In this document: positions 34,275 to 43,128 of the stretch, one piece after another
Numbering within the stretch: position 1 is the first letter of the stretch
Layout of the letters: the number at the start of each line of letters is the position of its first letter
NCBI RefSeq assembly: GCF_003789055.1
Contig: NZ_ML119091.1
Coordinates: 1-64,000, forward strand
Direction of reading: 5' to 3'
DNA: 64,000 bases
Source: Histidinibacterium lentulum
GTDB lineage: Bacteria > Pseudomonadota > Alphaproteobacteria > Rhodobacterales > Rhodobacteraceae
Notes under the pieces: model-generated
What the model saw: the letters and a program-made list of their open reading frames with translations, nothing else
What the model was told of the DNA's origin: nothing
Database searches by the model: none
Made by a program: the position numbers and the translations under genes

Positions 34275-36677
34275 ATGGCCGACACCCTGCCCATCGACGC
34301 CGTTCTGCCCGAGCTTCTGGCGGCCATGGCCGGGCGCGGCGCCGCGGTGCTGCAGGCGCCGCCCGGGGCGGGGAAGACGACGCGGGTGCCGCTGGCGCTG
34401 ATGCCTGCCGTGCGGGGGCGGATCGTGATGCTGGAGCCGCGCCGCCTTGCCGCGCGGGCGGCGGCGGAGCGGCTGGCGGAGCAGCTGGGCGAGGCGCCGG
34501 GCGGCGCGGTCGGCTACCGGATGCGGGGCGAGAGCGTGCCGGGGCGGCGGATCGAGGTGGTCACCGAGGGCGTGCTGACGCGGATGCTGCAGACCGACCC
34601 GGAGCTGCCGGGCGTGGACTGCGTGATCTTCGACGAGTTCCACGAGCGCTCCCTGAACGCGGATCTGGGTCTCGCACTGGCGCTGGAGGTCCGGGGGGCG
34701 CTGCGCGAGGACCTGTGGCTGCTGGCCATGTCGGCGACACTGGATGCGGGACCGGTGGCGGCGCTGATGGGGGATGTGCCGGTGGTGACCTCGGAGGGGC
34801 GCAGCCATCCGGTGGACCTGCGGTATCTCGACCGGCCGCTCGGGCCCGGCGCGCGGATCGAGGGCGCGGCGGCCGATCTGGTGGCGCGGGCGGTGGCGGA
34901 GACGGAAGGCGGCGTGCTGGTGTTCCTGCCGGGGGAGGGGGAGATCCGGAGGGTGGCGGCGCAGCTCGAGGGGCGGCTGCCCGGGGAGTGCCGGGTGCGG
35001 CCGCTTTTCGGCGCGCTGCCCTTTGCCGAGCAGCGGGCGGCGATCCGGCCCGATGAGGGGGGGCGCAAGGTGGTGCTGGCGACCTCGATCGCCGAGACCT
35101 CGCTGACCATCGAGGACGTGCGGGTGGTGGTGGATGCGGGCCGCGCCCGGCGGGCGCGGTTCGATCCCGGCTCCGGCATGGCGCGGCTGGTCACCGAGCG
35201 GGTGACGCGGGCGGAGGCCGCGCAGCGGGCGGGCCGTGCGGGGCGGGTCGCGCCCGGGGTCTGCTACCGGCTCTGGACGAAGGGAGAGGAGGGCGCGCTC
35301 GCCGCCTATCCGCCGGCGGAGATCGAGGCGGCGGACCTCGCGCCGCTGGCGCTGGAGCTGGCGGTCTGGGGGTCGGAGAACCTGCCGTTCCTGACGCCGC
35401 CGCCCGAGGGGGCGATGACGGCGGCGAGGGCGTTGCTGGGGGATCTGGGCGCGCTGGATGCGGCGGGTCGGATCACGGAGCACGGGCGCAGGCTCGCGGC
35501 GCGGCCGGTGCATCCGCGGCTGGGGCACATGCTTGAGCGGGGTGGGCGGGGCGCGGCGTCGCTGGCGGCGGTGCTGTCGGAGCGCGATCCCCTGCGCGGG
35601 GCGGAGGCGGATGTGGGGCTGCGGCTGGCGGCGCTGCAGGGGCGGGGACCCGCGGTGCCGCGGGCCGTGCTGGAGCGGCTGAGGGCCGAGGCGAAGCGGC
35701 TGGGAAAGGGCCTGCCGGAGGGGCCGGGGCTGACGGTCGGGCAGATGGCGGCGTTGGCCTATCCGGACCGGATCGGGATGCGCAGGCCCGGCGATGAGCC
35801 GCGCTACGTTCTTTCGGGCGGCAAGGGGGCGCGGCTCTCCGCGGCCGACGGGCTGGCGGGGGCGCGCTTTCTCGTGGCGCTCGATCTCGACGGGGAGGCG
35901 CGGGAGGCCACCGTGCGGCTTGCGGCGCGGATCGAGGAGGGGGAGTTGAGGGAGACCTTTGCCGAGCGGATCGCCTGGGAGAGGGTCTGCCTCTGGTCGC
36001 GGCGGGAGAGGCGGGTTCTGGCGCGGCGGCGGGAGCGGCTGGGGGCGCTGGTGCTGACCGATCTGGCGGACAGGGAGGCCGATCCGGAGGCGGTGGCCGC
36101 GGCGATGTGCGCGGGCGTGCGGGAGCTGGGGCTGGGGCTTTCGGCGGCGGCGGAGCGGTTCCGGGCGCGGGTGGAGCTGGCGCGGGGCGGCGGAATGGAC
36201 CTGCCGGAGATGAGCGACGCGGCGCTGCTGGCGGGGCTGGAGGAGTGGCTCGCGCCGCATCTGGGGGCTGTGAGGACGGCGGAGGAGTGGCGCGGGTTCG
36301 ACGCGCTGCCGGCGCTGCGGGCGATGCTGTCCTGGGAGGAGATGCAGGCGCTGGACCGGGAGGTTCCCGCGCGGTTCGTCACGCCGCTGGGGCGGGAGGT
36401 GGCGATCGACTATTCGGGCGAGCATCCGTCGATCGAGCTGCGGCTGCAGGAGATGTTCGGGCTGGCGCGGCATCCGGTCGTCGGGGGGCGTCCGCTGCGG
36501 ATCGCGCTGCTGTCGCCGGGGGGCAAGCCGGTGGCGGTCACGATGGACCTGCCGGGGTTCTGGGACGGGGCCTACAGCGAGGTCAGAAAGGAGATGCGCG
36601 GGCGGTATCCGAAGCATCCCTGGCCGGAGGATCCCCGGGAGGCGCAGCCGACGCTGCGCGCGAAGCCCCGGGGGTGA
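34275..36677 (+). CDS. hrpB: ATP-dependent helicase HrpB
   Basis: 800 residues, the usual length. DEAH-type superfamily 2 helicase: Walker A APPGAGKTT (28-36), DEFHER (121-126), MSAT, and ATSIAETSLTIEDV plus QRAGRAGR in the second RecA domain, then the HA2-like and HrpB C-terminal domains ending in YPKHPWPEDP. The biological role of HrpB is poorly defined (RNA-related in some bacteria). The start ATG 34275 begins the family-like MADTLPID; seven further upstream codons are open. Confidence 0.93.
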   Translation: MADTLPIDAVLPELLAAMAGRGAAVLQAPPGAGKTTRVPLALMPAVRGRIVMLEPRRLAARAAAERLAEQLGEAPGGAVGYRMRGESVPGRRIEVVTEGVLTRMLQTDPELPGVDCVIFDEFHERSLNADLGLALALEVRGALREDLWLLAMSATLDAGPVAALMGDVPVVTSEGRSHPVDLRYLDRPLGPGARIEGAAADLVARAVAETEGGVLVFLPGEGEIRRVAAQLEGRLPGECRVRPLFGALPFAEQRAAIRPDEGGRKVVLATSIAETSLTIEDVRVVVDAGRARRARFDPGSGMARLVTERVTRAEAAQRAGRAGRVAPGVCYRLWTKGEEGALAAYPPAEIEAADLAPLALELAVWGSENLPFLTPPPEGAMTAARALLGDLGALDAAGRITEHGRRLAARPVHPRLGHMLERGGRGAASLAAVLSERDPLRGAEADVGLRLAALQGRGPAVPRAVLERLRAEAKRLGKGLPEGPGLTVGQMAALAYPDRIGMRRPGDEPRYVLSGGKGARLSAADGLAGARFLVALDLDGEAREATVRLAARIEEGELRETFAERIAWERVCLWSRRERRVLARRRERLGALVLTDLADREADPEAVAAAMCAGVRELGLGLSAAAERFRARVELARGGGMDLPEMSDAALLAGLEEWLAPHLGAVRTAEEWRGFDALPALRAMLSWEEMQALDREVPARFVTPLGREVAIDYSGEHPSIELRLQEMFGLARHPVVGGRPLRIALLSPGGKPVAVTMDLPGFWDGAYSEVRKEMRGRYPKHPWPEDPREAQPTLRAKPRG

Positions 36678-36702
36678 GGGGGCGTTACACGATGTAACGG
36701 GG
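36678..36702. promoter_or_regulatory. Palindromic 25-nt element, copy 2
   Basis: Identical over 25 bases to 917-941, centred on GTTACACGATGTAAC (36684-36698). It begins directly after the hrpB stop and 18 bases before the end of the convergent DUF6653-like gene. In both copies an AT-rich tract follows on the right. At this site it is more likely a 3'-end or dispersed element than a promoter operator. Confidence 0.5.
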
Positions 36703-36719
36703 ATTTATGTATAAGATAT

Positions 36720-37259
36720 TTAAGAACTATTTCGAGTTTCGGGCTTCGGGGGCTCCGTGTCGAGTTCGGCCAGGCTGCCGCCCCGGGCTGTGAAATCGGC
36801 CCAGATCCAGGCCATCCGGTCGACGAACCAGAGCTTGGCGCCCGAGATCAGGAGGATGCCCGCCACCACCGCCCAAAGGTCGAGGCGCCAGAGGCCCCAG
36901 GCATAGGGCAGCACGCCAAGGGCGGAGAGCGCCGTGAGGGTGCGCGAGGCGCGTTGGTGATGGGGGGCGATGCGGCCCGGGTGGCGCAGGAAGACCCGCT
37001 CGCCCAGCACGCCCCGGGCGGCCCAGCCGTCGAGGGTGGCGGGTGCCGCGAAGAGCCGCGGGTTGAGCCAGATCCAGAGGAGCACCAAGGCCACGGCGAG
37101 CCACGCCCAGGGGCCGATCCAGACCCGCGACCAGATGGCGAGGGCGAGAAGCGGCAGCGGCGTCGCGGCGCGGGTCCAGACGGACCACGGACTGGCATGG
37201 CGCGCCCAGGTGGCGTCGTCCATGGCCATGAGGCGCTCTGCGAGGCGGAAGATGTCCAT
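36720..37259 (-). CDS. DUF6653-like membrane protein
   Basis: 179 residues with four hydrophobic segments (about 32-48, 50-66, 108-124, 126-144). Conserved-looking N-terminus MDIFRLAERLMAMDDATWARHASPWSVWTR and IWLNPRLF, which I recognise from proteins labelled DUF6653 in this order. No catalytic motif. The start at 37259 begins the family-like sequence. Convergent with hrpB. Function unknown. Confidence 0.7.
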   Translation of the reverse strand: MDIFRLAERLMAMDDATWARHASPWSVWTRAATPLPLLALAIWSRVWIGPWAWLAVALVLLWIWLNPRLFAAPATLDGWAARGVLGERVFLRHPGRIAPHHQRASRTLTALSALGVLPYAWGLWRLDLWAVVAGILLISGAKLWFVDRMAWIWADFTARGGSLAELDTEPPKPETRNSS

Positions 37260-37525
37260 GGGGGAAGGTGAGGGAGGAAGGGCGGGGAGTCGAGGGGGGG
37301 TGCTGTATCTGCGGCATGATTTGCCGGCCGTCGGGCTGGGGCAGGAGCGCACGTGAACTATTGCGGAGCGCGCCACGGCTCGGAGCCCGCGGAGGGCGGC
37401 GTGTGGACCTCGCGAAGGACCGTCTGTTGAAAATCATTTACAGAAGGATCGGTGTCGGCGACACTAAACCGGCAACTATCGCAATTTGTATGCAGGCTCG
37501 GAACTTCGCAGTAGAAAGATACGAT

Positions 37526-38263
37526 ATGGCTATAGAGCGCATGAAACTGTCCCGCCTCGGTGCATTTGTCCGCCGTGGAGGTGGTCATGCGCTGTTTCCT
37601 CTCATTCTTGCAATCGCACTGGGAGTCGGCTGGTGGATAACCAGCGAAGAGGTCCGGTTGCTGGAAAATGACGGGGTAGATACAACAGCCACTGTCATAT
37701 CCAAGGATTGGAGCATCCGGTCCGGCACCAATGGCAATGCAAGCCGGTACTATTATGTCGAAGTGGAGTTTTCGGCACCTCCCGATCAAACCATCTCGGA
37801 AACTTCCGAAGTCGGGTCATCCTTTTACTCTAGGCTGGAAGAAGGTGACGAAATTGATATCCGATATTTTGCCCATGATCCGACCCTTGTTGAAATTGAC
37901 CCCTCAAAGCGCAGTACCTCGGCCTTCTGGCTTGGCCAGCTTGGTCTGCTCATGCTGGTATGGTTCCTCGGAATGATCTGGCACTACTGGCGCGAGAGCG
38001 CCAAGACCTTCCGCGCTGTAAATCTTGGTGAAGTGCGAGAAGCACGCGTCACCGGGCATGTCAGCGATGCCACTCCCGGTGTGAAAGACACTCGCAAGAA
38101 GAAAGAGCGGAGATACATGCTGAGATGGGACGATGCGAGGGATACGTTCGGCATGGGCGGATCGCTGCGGGAGGACGAGCTTGAGAAATATCCGAAGGGG
38201 ACCGTGATCGTCACCTATACCGACCCGGTGAGCGGGGAAACGTACTGGGAGGGTCAGATCTGA
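37526..38263 (+). CDS. DUF3592-like membrane protein, low-GC orphan
   Basis: 245 residues from ATG 37526 (ATG 37541 possible; neither has a strong ribosome site). Two membrane segments (about 23-39 and 130-150) flank an extracytoplasmic beta-rich domain with TTATVISKDW...YYYVEVEF and EEGDEIDIRYFAHDPTLVEID, the pattern of DUF3592. The cytoplasmic tail has a basic cluster (DTRKKKERRY). AT-richer than its neighbours and alone between convergent/divergent genes, so probably acquired. Function unknown. Confidence 0.7.
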   Translation: MAIERMKLSRLGAFVRRGGGHALFPLILAIALGVGWWITSEEVRLLENDGVDTTATVISKDWSIRSGTNGNASRYYYVEVEFSAPPDQTISETSEVGSSFYSRLEEGDEIDIRYFAHDPTLVEIDPSKRSTSAFWLGQLGLLMLVWFLGMIWHYWRESAKTFRAVNLGEVREARVTGHVSDATPGVKDTRKKKERRYMLRWDDARDTFGMGGSLREDELEKYPKGTVIVTYTDPVSGETYWEGQI

Positions 38264-38458
38264 GCCTTGGCTCCAGGGCGTCAGAGACCGCAAGACCGGT
38301 TCGGTTATCTGAGGCGACGCGCCATCAGAGCCGGGTTTTGGGAATAAAGCGCTGCCGCTCGGATGTCGGATCGCCGGTCCGCGGCCCGTCGATGCGCGTC
38401 GGCGGGAACCGGGCGCCTCTGTGACTTTGGTCGGGCGGGGTGCGCGCCGGCCGAGATC

Positions 38459-39349
38459 CTAGTCCAGCACCACGATGGCCTTGGGCTTGGACTTGTGCTC
38501 GGGCTCCACATGGATCGTCGCGCGGACGCCGGGGATGGCGCGGGCGATGGCGGCCTCGAGGCGGTCGCAGATCTCGTGGGCCTGAAAGACGGTCATGTCG
38601 GAGGGGACGACCAGGTGGAATTCGACGAAGGTGGCGGAGCCCGCGTGGCGGGTGCGCAAGTCGTGGGCCTCGACGGCGCCGGAGCCCTCGGTGGCGATGA
38701 TCTCGCGGAGGCGGGCGAGGGTCTCCTCGGGGACGGCCTCGTCCATCAGCCCGCTGAGCGAGGAGGTCATCACGCGCCAGCCGGACCACAGGATGTTCAG
38801 CGCCACCAGTGCGGCCAGCAGGGGATCGAGGATCCACAAGCCGGTGCCCCAGGCCAGCAGCACGCCCGCCACGACGCCCACGGAGGTCAGCACGTCGGTC
38901 CAGAGGTGGCGGCCGTCGGCCACCAGCGCGGGGGACCGGAGGCTGCGGCCGCGGCGCAGGAGGACGGTGGCCCAGGCGGCGTTGAGCGCGGTGGCCACGC
39001 CGTTGATCAGGAGGCCCTCGAGCGGCGCCTCGAGGGCGCGGGGGCCGAGGAGGCCGGCCCAGGCCTCGCGCAGGATGAAGACGGCGGCGACGATGATCAT
39101 CGCGCCCTCGAGCGCGGCGCTGAAGAATTCCGCCTTGTGGTGGCCGAAGGGGTGATTGCTGTCGGCGGGACGCGCCGCCACGCGGATCGCCACGAGGGCG
39201 GCGAAGGCGGTGGCGAGGTTGACCGTGCTTTCGAGGGCGTCGGACAGCAGCGCCACGGAGCCCGTCAGCCACCAGGCCAGCGTCTTCAGGCCCAGCACGA
39301 CGAGCCCCACGGCGAGGCTGCCGATGGCGAGTTTCAGTGCGGCCGACAT
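38459..39349 (-). CDS. Cation diffusion facilitator (metal efflux)
   Basis: 296 residues with six membrane segments, HPFGHHKAE after segment 2/3, and GRHLWTDVLTS in segment 5 (HxxxD metal site); segment 2 has SDALESTVN. A cytoplasmic ferredoxin-like C-terminal domain (from about 205) ends in HVEPEHKSKPK. It exports a divalent cation (Zn, Fe, Mn or Co) in exchange for protons; which one cannot be told. Divergent from the YihY-like gene across about 130 bases. Confidence 0.9.
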   Translation of the reverse strand: MSAALKLAIGSLAVGLVVLGLKTLAWWLTGSVALLSDALESTVNLATAFAALVAIRVAARPADSNHPFGHHKAEFFSAALEGAMIIVAAVFILREAWAGLLGPRALEAPLEGLLINGVATALNAAWATVLLRRGRSLRSPALVADGRHLWTDVLTSVGVVAGVLLAWGTGLWILDPLLAALVALNILWSGWRVMTSSLSGLMDEAVPEETLARLREIIATEGSGAVEAHDLRTRHAGSATFVEFHLVVPSDMTVFQAHEICDRLEAAIARAIPGVRATIHVEPEHKSKPKAIVVLD

Positions 39350-39481
39350 GGCGCCCCCGTTGTTGCGGCGGGCTTACAGGGGCGGGGGGTGCGGCTCAAC
39401 CGGCCGTTTCGGCGCAGGGGGTGCTGCCGGTCGAACCGGGAGCGGAGGCTGTGCGTTGACGGCGAGCAAGGCGGGAGCGAG

Positions 39482-40528
39482 ATGCAGGACCGACCCGGCG
39501 AAGGACCCGGCCCCGGCGAGGGGGCCACGCCCCATCCCGAGGGAGCGCATCCGGCCGCGCCTGCGGATCCGGAGACGCTGGAGACGGAGGGTCGGGGCCG
39601 CGAGGCGTGGCGGCCGCACCGGATCGACCTTGCCGGATGGCGGGACATCTCGCTGCGCGCCGGGGCGCGGGTGAACCGGGATCTCGTGCCGCTGGTGGCG
39701 GCGGGCGTGGCCTTTTTCGGGATGCTGGCGCTGTTTCCGGCCATCGCGACGCTGGCGGCGCTGGCCGGGCTGTTCTTCGAGCCGGAGCTCGTGGTCGATC
39801 AGCTCGACGCGCTGGAGGGGCTGGCGCCCGCGGAGCCGCTCTCGGTGGTGCGCGAGCAGGCGGTGGCGCTCGCCGGGCAGGCGCCGGCCCAGGCCACGGC
39901 GACGGTGCTCGTCAGCCTTGCGCTGTCGCTCTTCTGGGCCTCGCGGGGGATCGACAACCTGGTGAGCGGGATCAACATGGCCCATGCCGAGGTGGAGACG
40001 CGGAACATCCTTCTGCGCAACCTCGTGTCGCTCTGGCTCACGGCGGTGCTGACGGCCATGGCGCTGGCCTCGCTGGCGCTTGCCGTCGCGGTGCCGGCGA
40101 CGGCGGGGGCCTTCGGGCTCTCGGGATGGACCGACACCATCGTCACCTGGGGCCGGTGGCCGGTGCTGGCGCTCCTGTCGGTGGGCGCGCTGGGGCTGCT
40201 CTACCGCTATGCTCCCGCCCGGCGCCCGCCGCGCTGGAGCTGGGTCACGCCGGGGGCCGTGCTGGCGACGCTGCTGTGGCTGGGCGGATCGGTGCTGTTC
40301 TCGGCCTTCGTGCGCAACTTCGGCAGCTACCAGCCCACCTACGGCGCCATCGCCGGGGTGGTGATCCTGCTGCTCTACATCTGGCTGACGGCCTTCGTGG
40401 TGCTTCTGGGGGCGCTTGTGAACGCGGAGATGGAGCACCAGTCCCGCCGCGACACGACGCGGGGCAAGGTCAGGCCCATGGGCGAGCGGCGCGCGCATAT
40501 GGCGGACACCCTGGGGCGGCGACCCTAG
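39482..40528 (+). CDS. YihY/BrkB-family inner-membrane protein
   Basis: 348 residues. A hydrophilic, proline- and acid-rich N-terminus (1-60) precedes six membrane segments with family motifs AAGVAFFGMLALFPAIATLAAL, LFWASRGIDNLVSGIN, LYRYAPARRP and GSYQPTYGAIAGVVILLLYIWLTA. Once called ribonuclease BN in error; the true role (possibly transport) is unsettled. The start ATG 39482 has GGGAG about 6 bases upstream. Confidence 0.88.
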   Translation: MQDRPGEGPGPGEGATPHPEGAHPAAPADPETLETEGRGREAWRPHRIDLAGWRDISLRAGARVNRDLVPLVAAGVAFFGMLALFPAIATLAALAGLFFEPELVVDQLDALEGLAPAEPLSVVREQAVALAGQAPAQATATVLVSLALSLFWASRGIDNLVSGINMAHAEVETRNILLRNLVSLWLTAVLTAMALASLALAVAVPATAGAFGLSGWTDTIVTWGRWPVLALLSVGALGLLYRYAPARRPPRWSWVTPGAVLATLLWLGGSVLFSAFVRNFGSYQPTYGAIAGVVILLLYIWLTAFVVLLGALVNAEMEHQSRRDTTRGKVRPMGERRAHMADTLGRRP

Positions 40529-40556
40529 GTTTCGCCCGGCTGCGCCGGGGCGATCC

Positions 40557-40634
40557 GGGGGGCTTTGCCCCCCGCGACGAAAGCGGGGCTTTCGCCGCTC
40601 CCCCCAGGATACTTCAGGCCAGAAAAGCGGGGGG
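40557..40634 (+). repeat. Composite intergenic element, copy 2
   Basis: A hairpin GGGGGGCTTTGCCCCCC (40557-40573) is followed by a second stem (GAAAGC...GCTTTC, 40579-40593) and the core CCCCCAGGATACTTCAGGCC plus AGAAAAGCGGGG (40600-40634). Lies between the YihY-like and MFS genes, both rightward. The first hairpin may terminate the YihY transcript. Confidence 0.65.
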
Positions 40635-40778
40635 AGGGAGTGTCCGGCCTCTCCGGGGCGGACGGGCCGGGGCGGGGCGCCGCGTGTCGCAAACGGCGGG
40701 TGATGCGGCGCTGCGGCGACGGTGGCGACGGGGCGGACGTGGGAGGCGGGGGGAGGCTCTGCGCGGGGGTGGTGCGGG

Positions 40779-42041
40779 ATGGTCAAGGTTCTGTCCGGGG
40801 TCTGGGCCCTGCTCATCGGCATCGTGCTGATCATGCTGGGCAACGGCCTGCATTTCACGCTGATCGGCCTGCGCGGGGGGATCGAGGGGTTCTCGGCCGC
40901 GGAGCTTGCCGTGGTGACCTCGGGCTATTTCGCGGGGTTTCTCGCGGGCGCGCGCCACTCGCCGGCGCTGATCCGCAGGGTCGGGCATGTGCGCGTCTTC
41001 GCGGCGCTGGGCAGCTTCATGTCGGCGGGGCTCATCGCCTTTCCGCTGCTGACCGAGCCCTGGGCCTGGACGCTGCTGCGCGTCCTCGTCGGATTCTGCA
41101 TGTCGGGGATCTACGTCACCGCGGAGAGCTGGCTCAACGACGCCTCCACCAACGAGACGCGGGGCAAGGTGCTGTCGGCCTACATGATCGCGCAGACGCT
41201 GGGCATCATCGGGGCGCAGGGGCTCCTGACCCTGGGCGATGCGGGGACCTCGGTGCTGTTCATCGCGGCGTCGATCCTCGTCTCGGTCTCCTTCGCCCCC
41301 ATCCTGCTGACGGTGACGCCGGTTCCCGCTGTGGAGGTGGCGCGGCCCATGGGGCTGGGCGCGCTTTTCGCCGCCTCGCCGCTGGGGACGGCGGGGATCT
41401 TCCTTCTGGGCGGGGTCTACGCCACGCAGTCGGGGATGGGCGCGGTCTTCGGCAGCCAGATCGGGATGAGCGCGGGGGAGATCGCGCTGTTCGTGGCAAT
41501 GCTGTTCGCGGGGGCGCTGGTGCTGCAGTATCCGGTCGGCTGGCTCTCGGACCAGATGGACCGGCGGCGGCTGATCCTTCTCGCCGCGGCGCTGGGGGCG
41601 GGCTCCTGCCTTTGCGGCTGGATGGCGGGGGACCGCCTGGTGCCGCTGATGGCGGCGGCCTTCTTCGCGGGCGGGGTGACGACGCCGCTCTACGCGCTCT
41701 TTCTCGCCTATGTGAACGACTACCTGCCGGCGGAGGACATGGCGGCGGCCTCGGGCGGGCTCGTGTTCTGCTTCGGGCTCGGGGCCATTCTCGGGCCGCT
41801 GATGGCGGGCTGGGGGATGCAGGTCTTCGACCCCTTCGCCTTCTGGCTGGTGCTCGGCGGGACCTTCGGGGCGATCGCGGTCTATGCGCTCTACCGCATG
41901 ACGCGGAGCGCCGCGGTGCCGGTCTCCGAGACCGAGAGCTATCTCGGGGTGCTGCCGACCGCCTCGCCGGTGGCGGTGGAGGCGGCCGGCGTCTGGTCGG
42001 CGGAGCAGGCCGGAGCGGAGCGCGAGGACGGGGCGGGCTGA
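40779..42041 (+). CDS. MFS transporter
   Basis: 420 residues with about twelve membrane segments. MFS motifs: GARHSPALIRRVGHVRVF (between segments 2 and 3) and DQMDRRRLILLAA (between 8 and 9), the D-R-R type loop. Resembles the YcaD-like branch of MFS proteins. A hydrophilic C-terminal tail of about 45 residues. Substrate unknown. Converges on the MarR-type gene, 18 bases apart. Confidence 0.9.
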   Translation: MVKVLSGVWALLIGIVLIMLGNGLHFTLIGLRGGIEGFSAAELAVVTSGYFAGFLAGARHSPALIRRVGHVRVFAALGSFMSAGLIAFPLLTEPWAWTLLRVLVGFCMSGIYVTAESWLNDASTNETRGKVLSAYMIAQTLGIIGAQGLLTLGDAGTSVLFIAASILVSVSFAPILLTVTPVPAVEVARPMGLGALFAASPLGTAGIFLLGGVYATQSGMGAVFGSQIGMSAGEIALFVAMLFAGALVLQYPVGWLSDQMDRRRLILLAAALGAGSCLCGWMAGDRLVPLMAAAFFAGGVTTPLYALFLAYVNDYLPAEDMAAASGGLVFCFGLGAILGPLMAGWGMQVFDPFAFWLVLGGTFGAIAVYALYRMTRSAAVPVSETESYLGVLPTASPVAVEAAGVWSAEQAGAEREDGAG

Positions 42042-42059
42042 CGCGCGCCCCGCGCCGTG

Positions 42060-42593
42060 TCAGGTGGCGGCGCCGTTCGCGGCCGCGCGCGCGGCCTCCA
42101 CCGCAGAGAGGGCCTGCGAGAGCAGGACGTCGAGCCGCTCGAGCTCGGCCGGCTCGATCCCGCCGAGGAGCGCCCGGAGTTCGCCCGCGTGCAGGGAGAT
42201 CGCGGCATCGGCCCTGGCCAGCCCCTCGGGAGTGAGCTCGACGATGACGCCGCGTCGGTCGCCCGGGTCGGGGCGCCGCCGCACGAGCCCGAGGCCCTCC
42301 ACCCGGTCGATCCGGGCGGTCAGGGCGCCCGAGGTCAGGAGCGATTCGGCCAGGATCGCCGCCGGGCGCATGGCGAAGGGCGGTCCCTGGCGGCGCAGGG
42401 TCACGATCAGGCTGAAGGATTCCCAGGTCAGCCCCTCGGCGTCGAGCCAGCCGCGGGCCTGCTGGACCAGCCCGCCCGACAGCCGCAGGAGCCGCGCCAG
42501 AACGCCGATCGGCAGGAGGTCGATGTCGTCGCGGACCTCCGACCACTGCTCGAGGATGTGGCTGACCGAGTCTCGGGCTGGCACGGAATCCAT
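42060..42593 (-). CDS. MarR-family transcriptional regulator
   Basis: 177 residues from ATG 42593 (GGAG 7 bases upstream; an in-frame ATG four codons earlier has no good ribosome site). Winged helix-turn-helix with AAILAESLLTSGALTARIDRVEGLGLVRRRPDPGDRRGVIVELTPEG, typical of MarR. Divergent from the Rid-type gene, with a dyad between them that may be its operator. Ligand unknown, plausibly an aromatic or phenolic compound. Confidence 0.9.
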   Translation of the reverse strand: MDSVPARDSVSHILEQWSEVRDDIDLLPIGVLARLLRLSGGLVQQARGWLDAEGLTWESFSLIVTLRRQGPPFAMRPAAILAESLLTSGALTARIDRVEGLGLVRRRPDPGDRRGVIVELTPEGLARADAAISLHAGELRALLGGIEPAELERLDVLLSQALSAVEAARAAANGAAT

Positions 42594-42611
42594 GTGTCGC
42601 TCCATGTAAAG

Positions 42612-42631
42612 TTTCTTTGCGTCGAGAGAAA
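42612..42631. promoter_or_regulatory. Possible MarR operator
   Basis: TTTCTTTGCGTCGAGAGAAA is an imperfect dyad (TTTCTnT...AnAGAAA) in the 76 bases between the divergent MarR and Rid genes, next to the MarR start. Length and position fit a MarR dimer site. Not verified. Confidence 0.5.
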
Positions 42632-42669
42632 TCTCGGCTAGCTTCAGGATACCTAGCGGGGAGACTCAC

Positions 42670-43059
42670 GTGGCGCGAGATTTCATAAAGGGCGACTGGC
42701 AGCAGGGGCGGGCGTTTTCGCCGGCGGTGGTGACGACCGATACCCGGAAAACGATCTGGCTGGCCGGGCATGGCGGCCTGAAGTCCGACGACGGCACGGT
42801 GCTGAAGGGGGATTTCGACGCCCAGTGCCGGCAGTGCTTCCGCAATCTCGAGAAGACGCTCGCGCCGGCCGGAGGCACGCTGCGGGACATCGTCACGATG
42901 ACGGTCTTTCTGACCGACGTGCGCCAGACCACGCGGATGACCGAGATCCGCACCGAGATCTTCGGAGACGACTTTCCCGCGAGCGCGGCCATCACCGTGA
43001 CCGGCTTTGCGGTGCCGGAGATGCTGATCGAGATCCAGGCCGTGGCGGTCCTGGACTAG
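42670..43059 (+). CDS. Rid-family protein lacking the catalytic arginine
   Basis: 129 residues, YjgF/YER057c/UK114 fold (FSPAVVTTDTRKTIWLAGHGG, LRDIVTMTVFLTDVR, MLIEIQAVAVLD). In E. coli RidA the imine/enamine deaminase arginine lies in FPARS; here the aligned sequence is FPASA (S105), so classical RidA activity is unlikely. Such variants often sit in catabolic or aromatic-degradation loci. The start is GTG 42670, with GGGGAG 6 bases upstream. Probably cotranscribed with the binding-protein gene 69 bases downstream. Confidence 0.88.
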   Translation: MARDFIKGDWQQGRAFSPAVVTTDTRKTIWLAGHGGLKSDDGTVLKGDFDAQCRQCFRNLEKTLAPAGGTLRDIVTMTVFLTDVRQTTRMTEIRTEIFGDDFPASAAITVTGFAVPEMLIEIQAVAVLD

Positions 43060-43128
43060 ACCGCACAGGCTCCCGCAGGCCGGGCGCCGCCCGGACCGGG
43101 GGGCGCAACAGGACAGGGAGGATATTTC

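Noticed and set aside
35155-35180. GCGGTTCGATCCCGGCTCCGG, resembling a tRNA T-arm
   Set aside because: It lies in frame within hrpB (RARFDPGSG) and no acceptor, D-arm or anticodon arm can be built around it.
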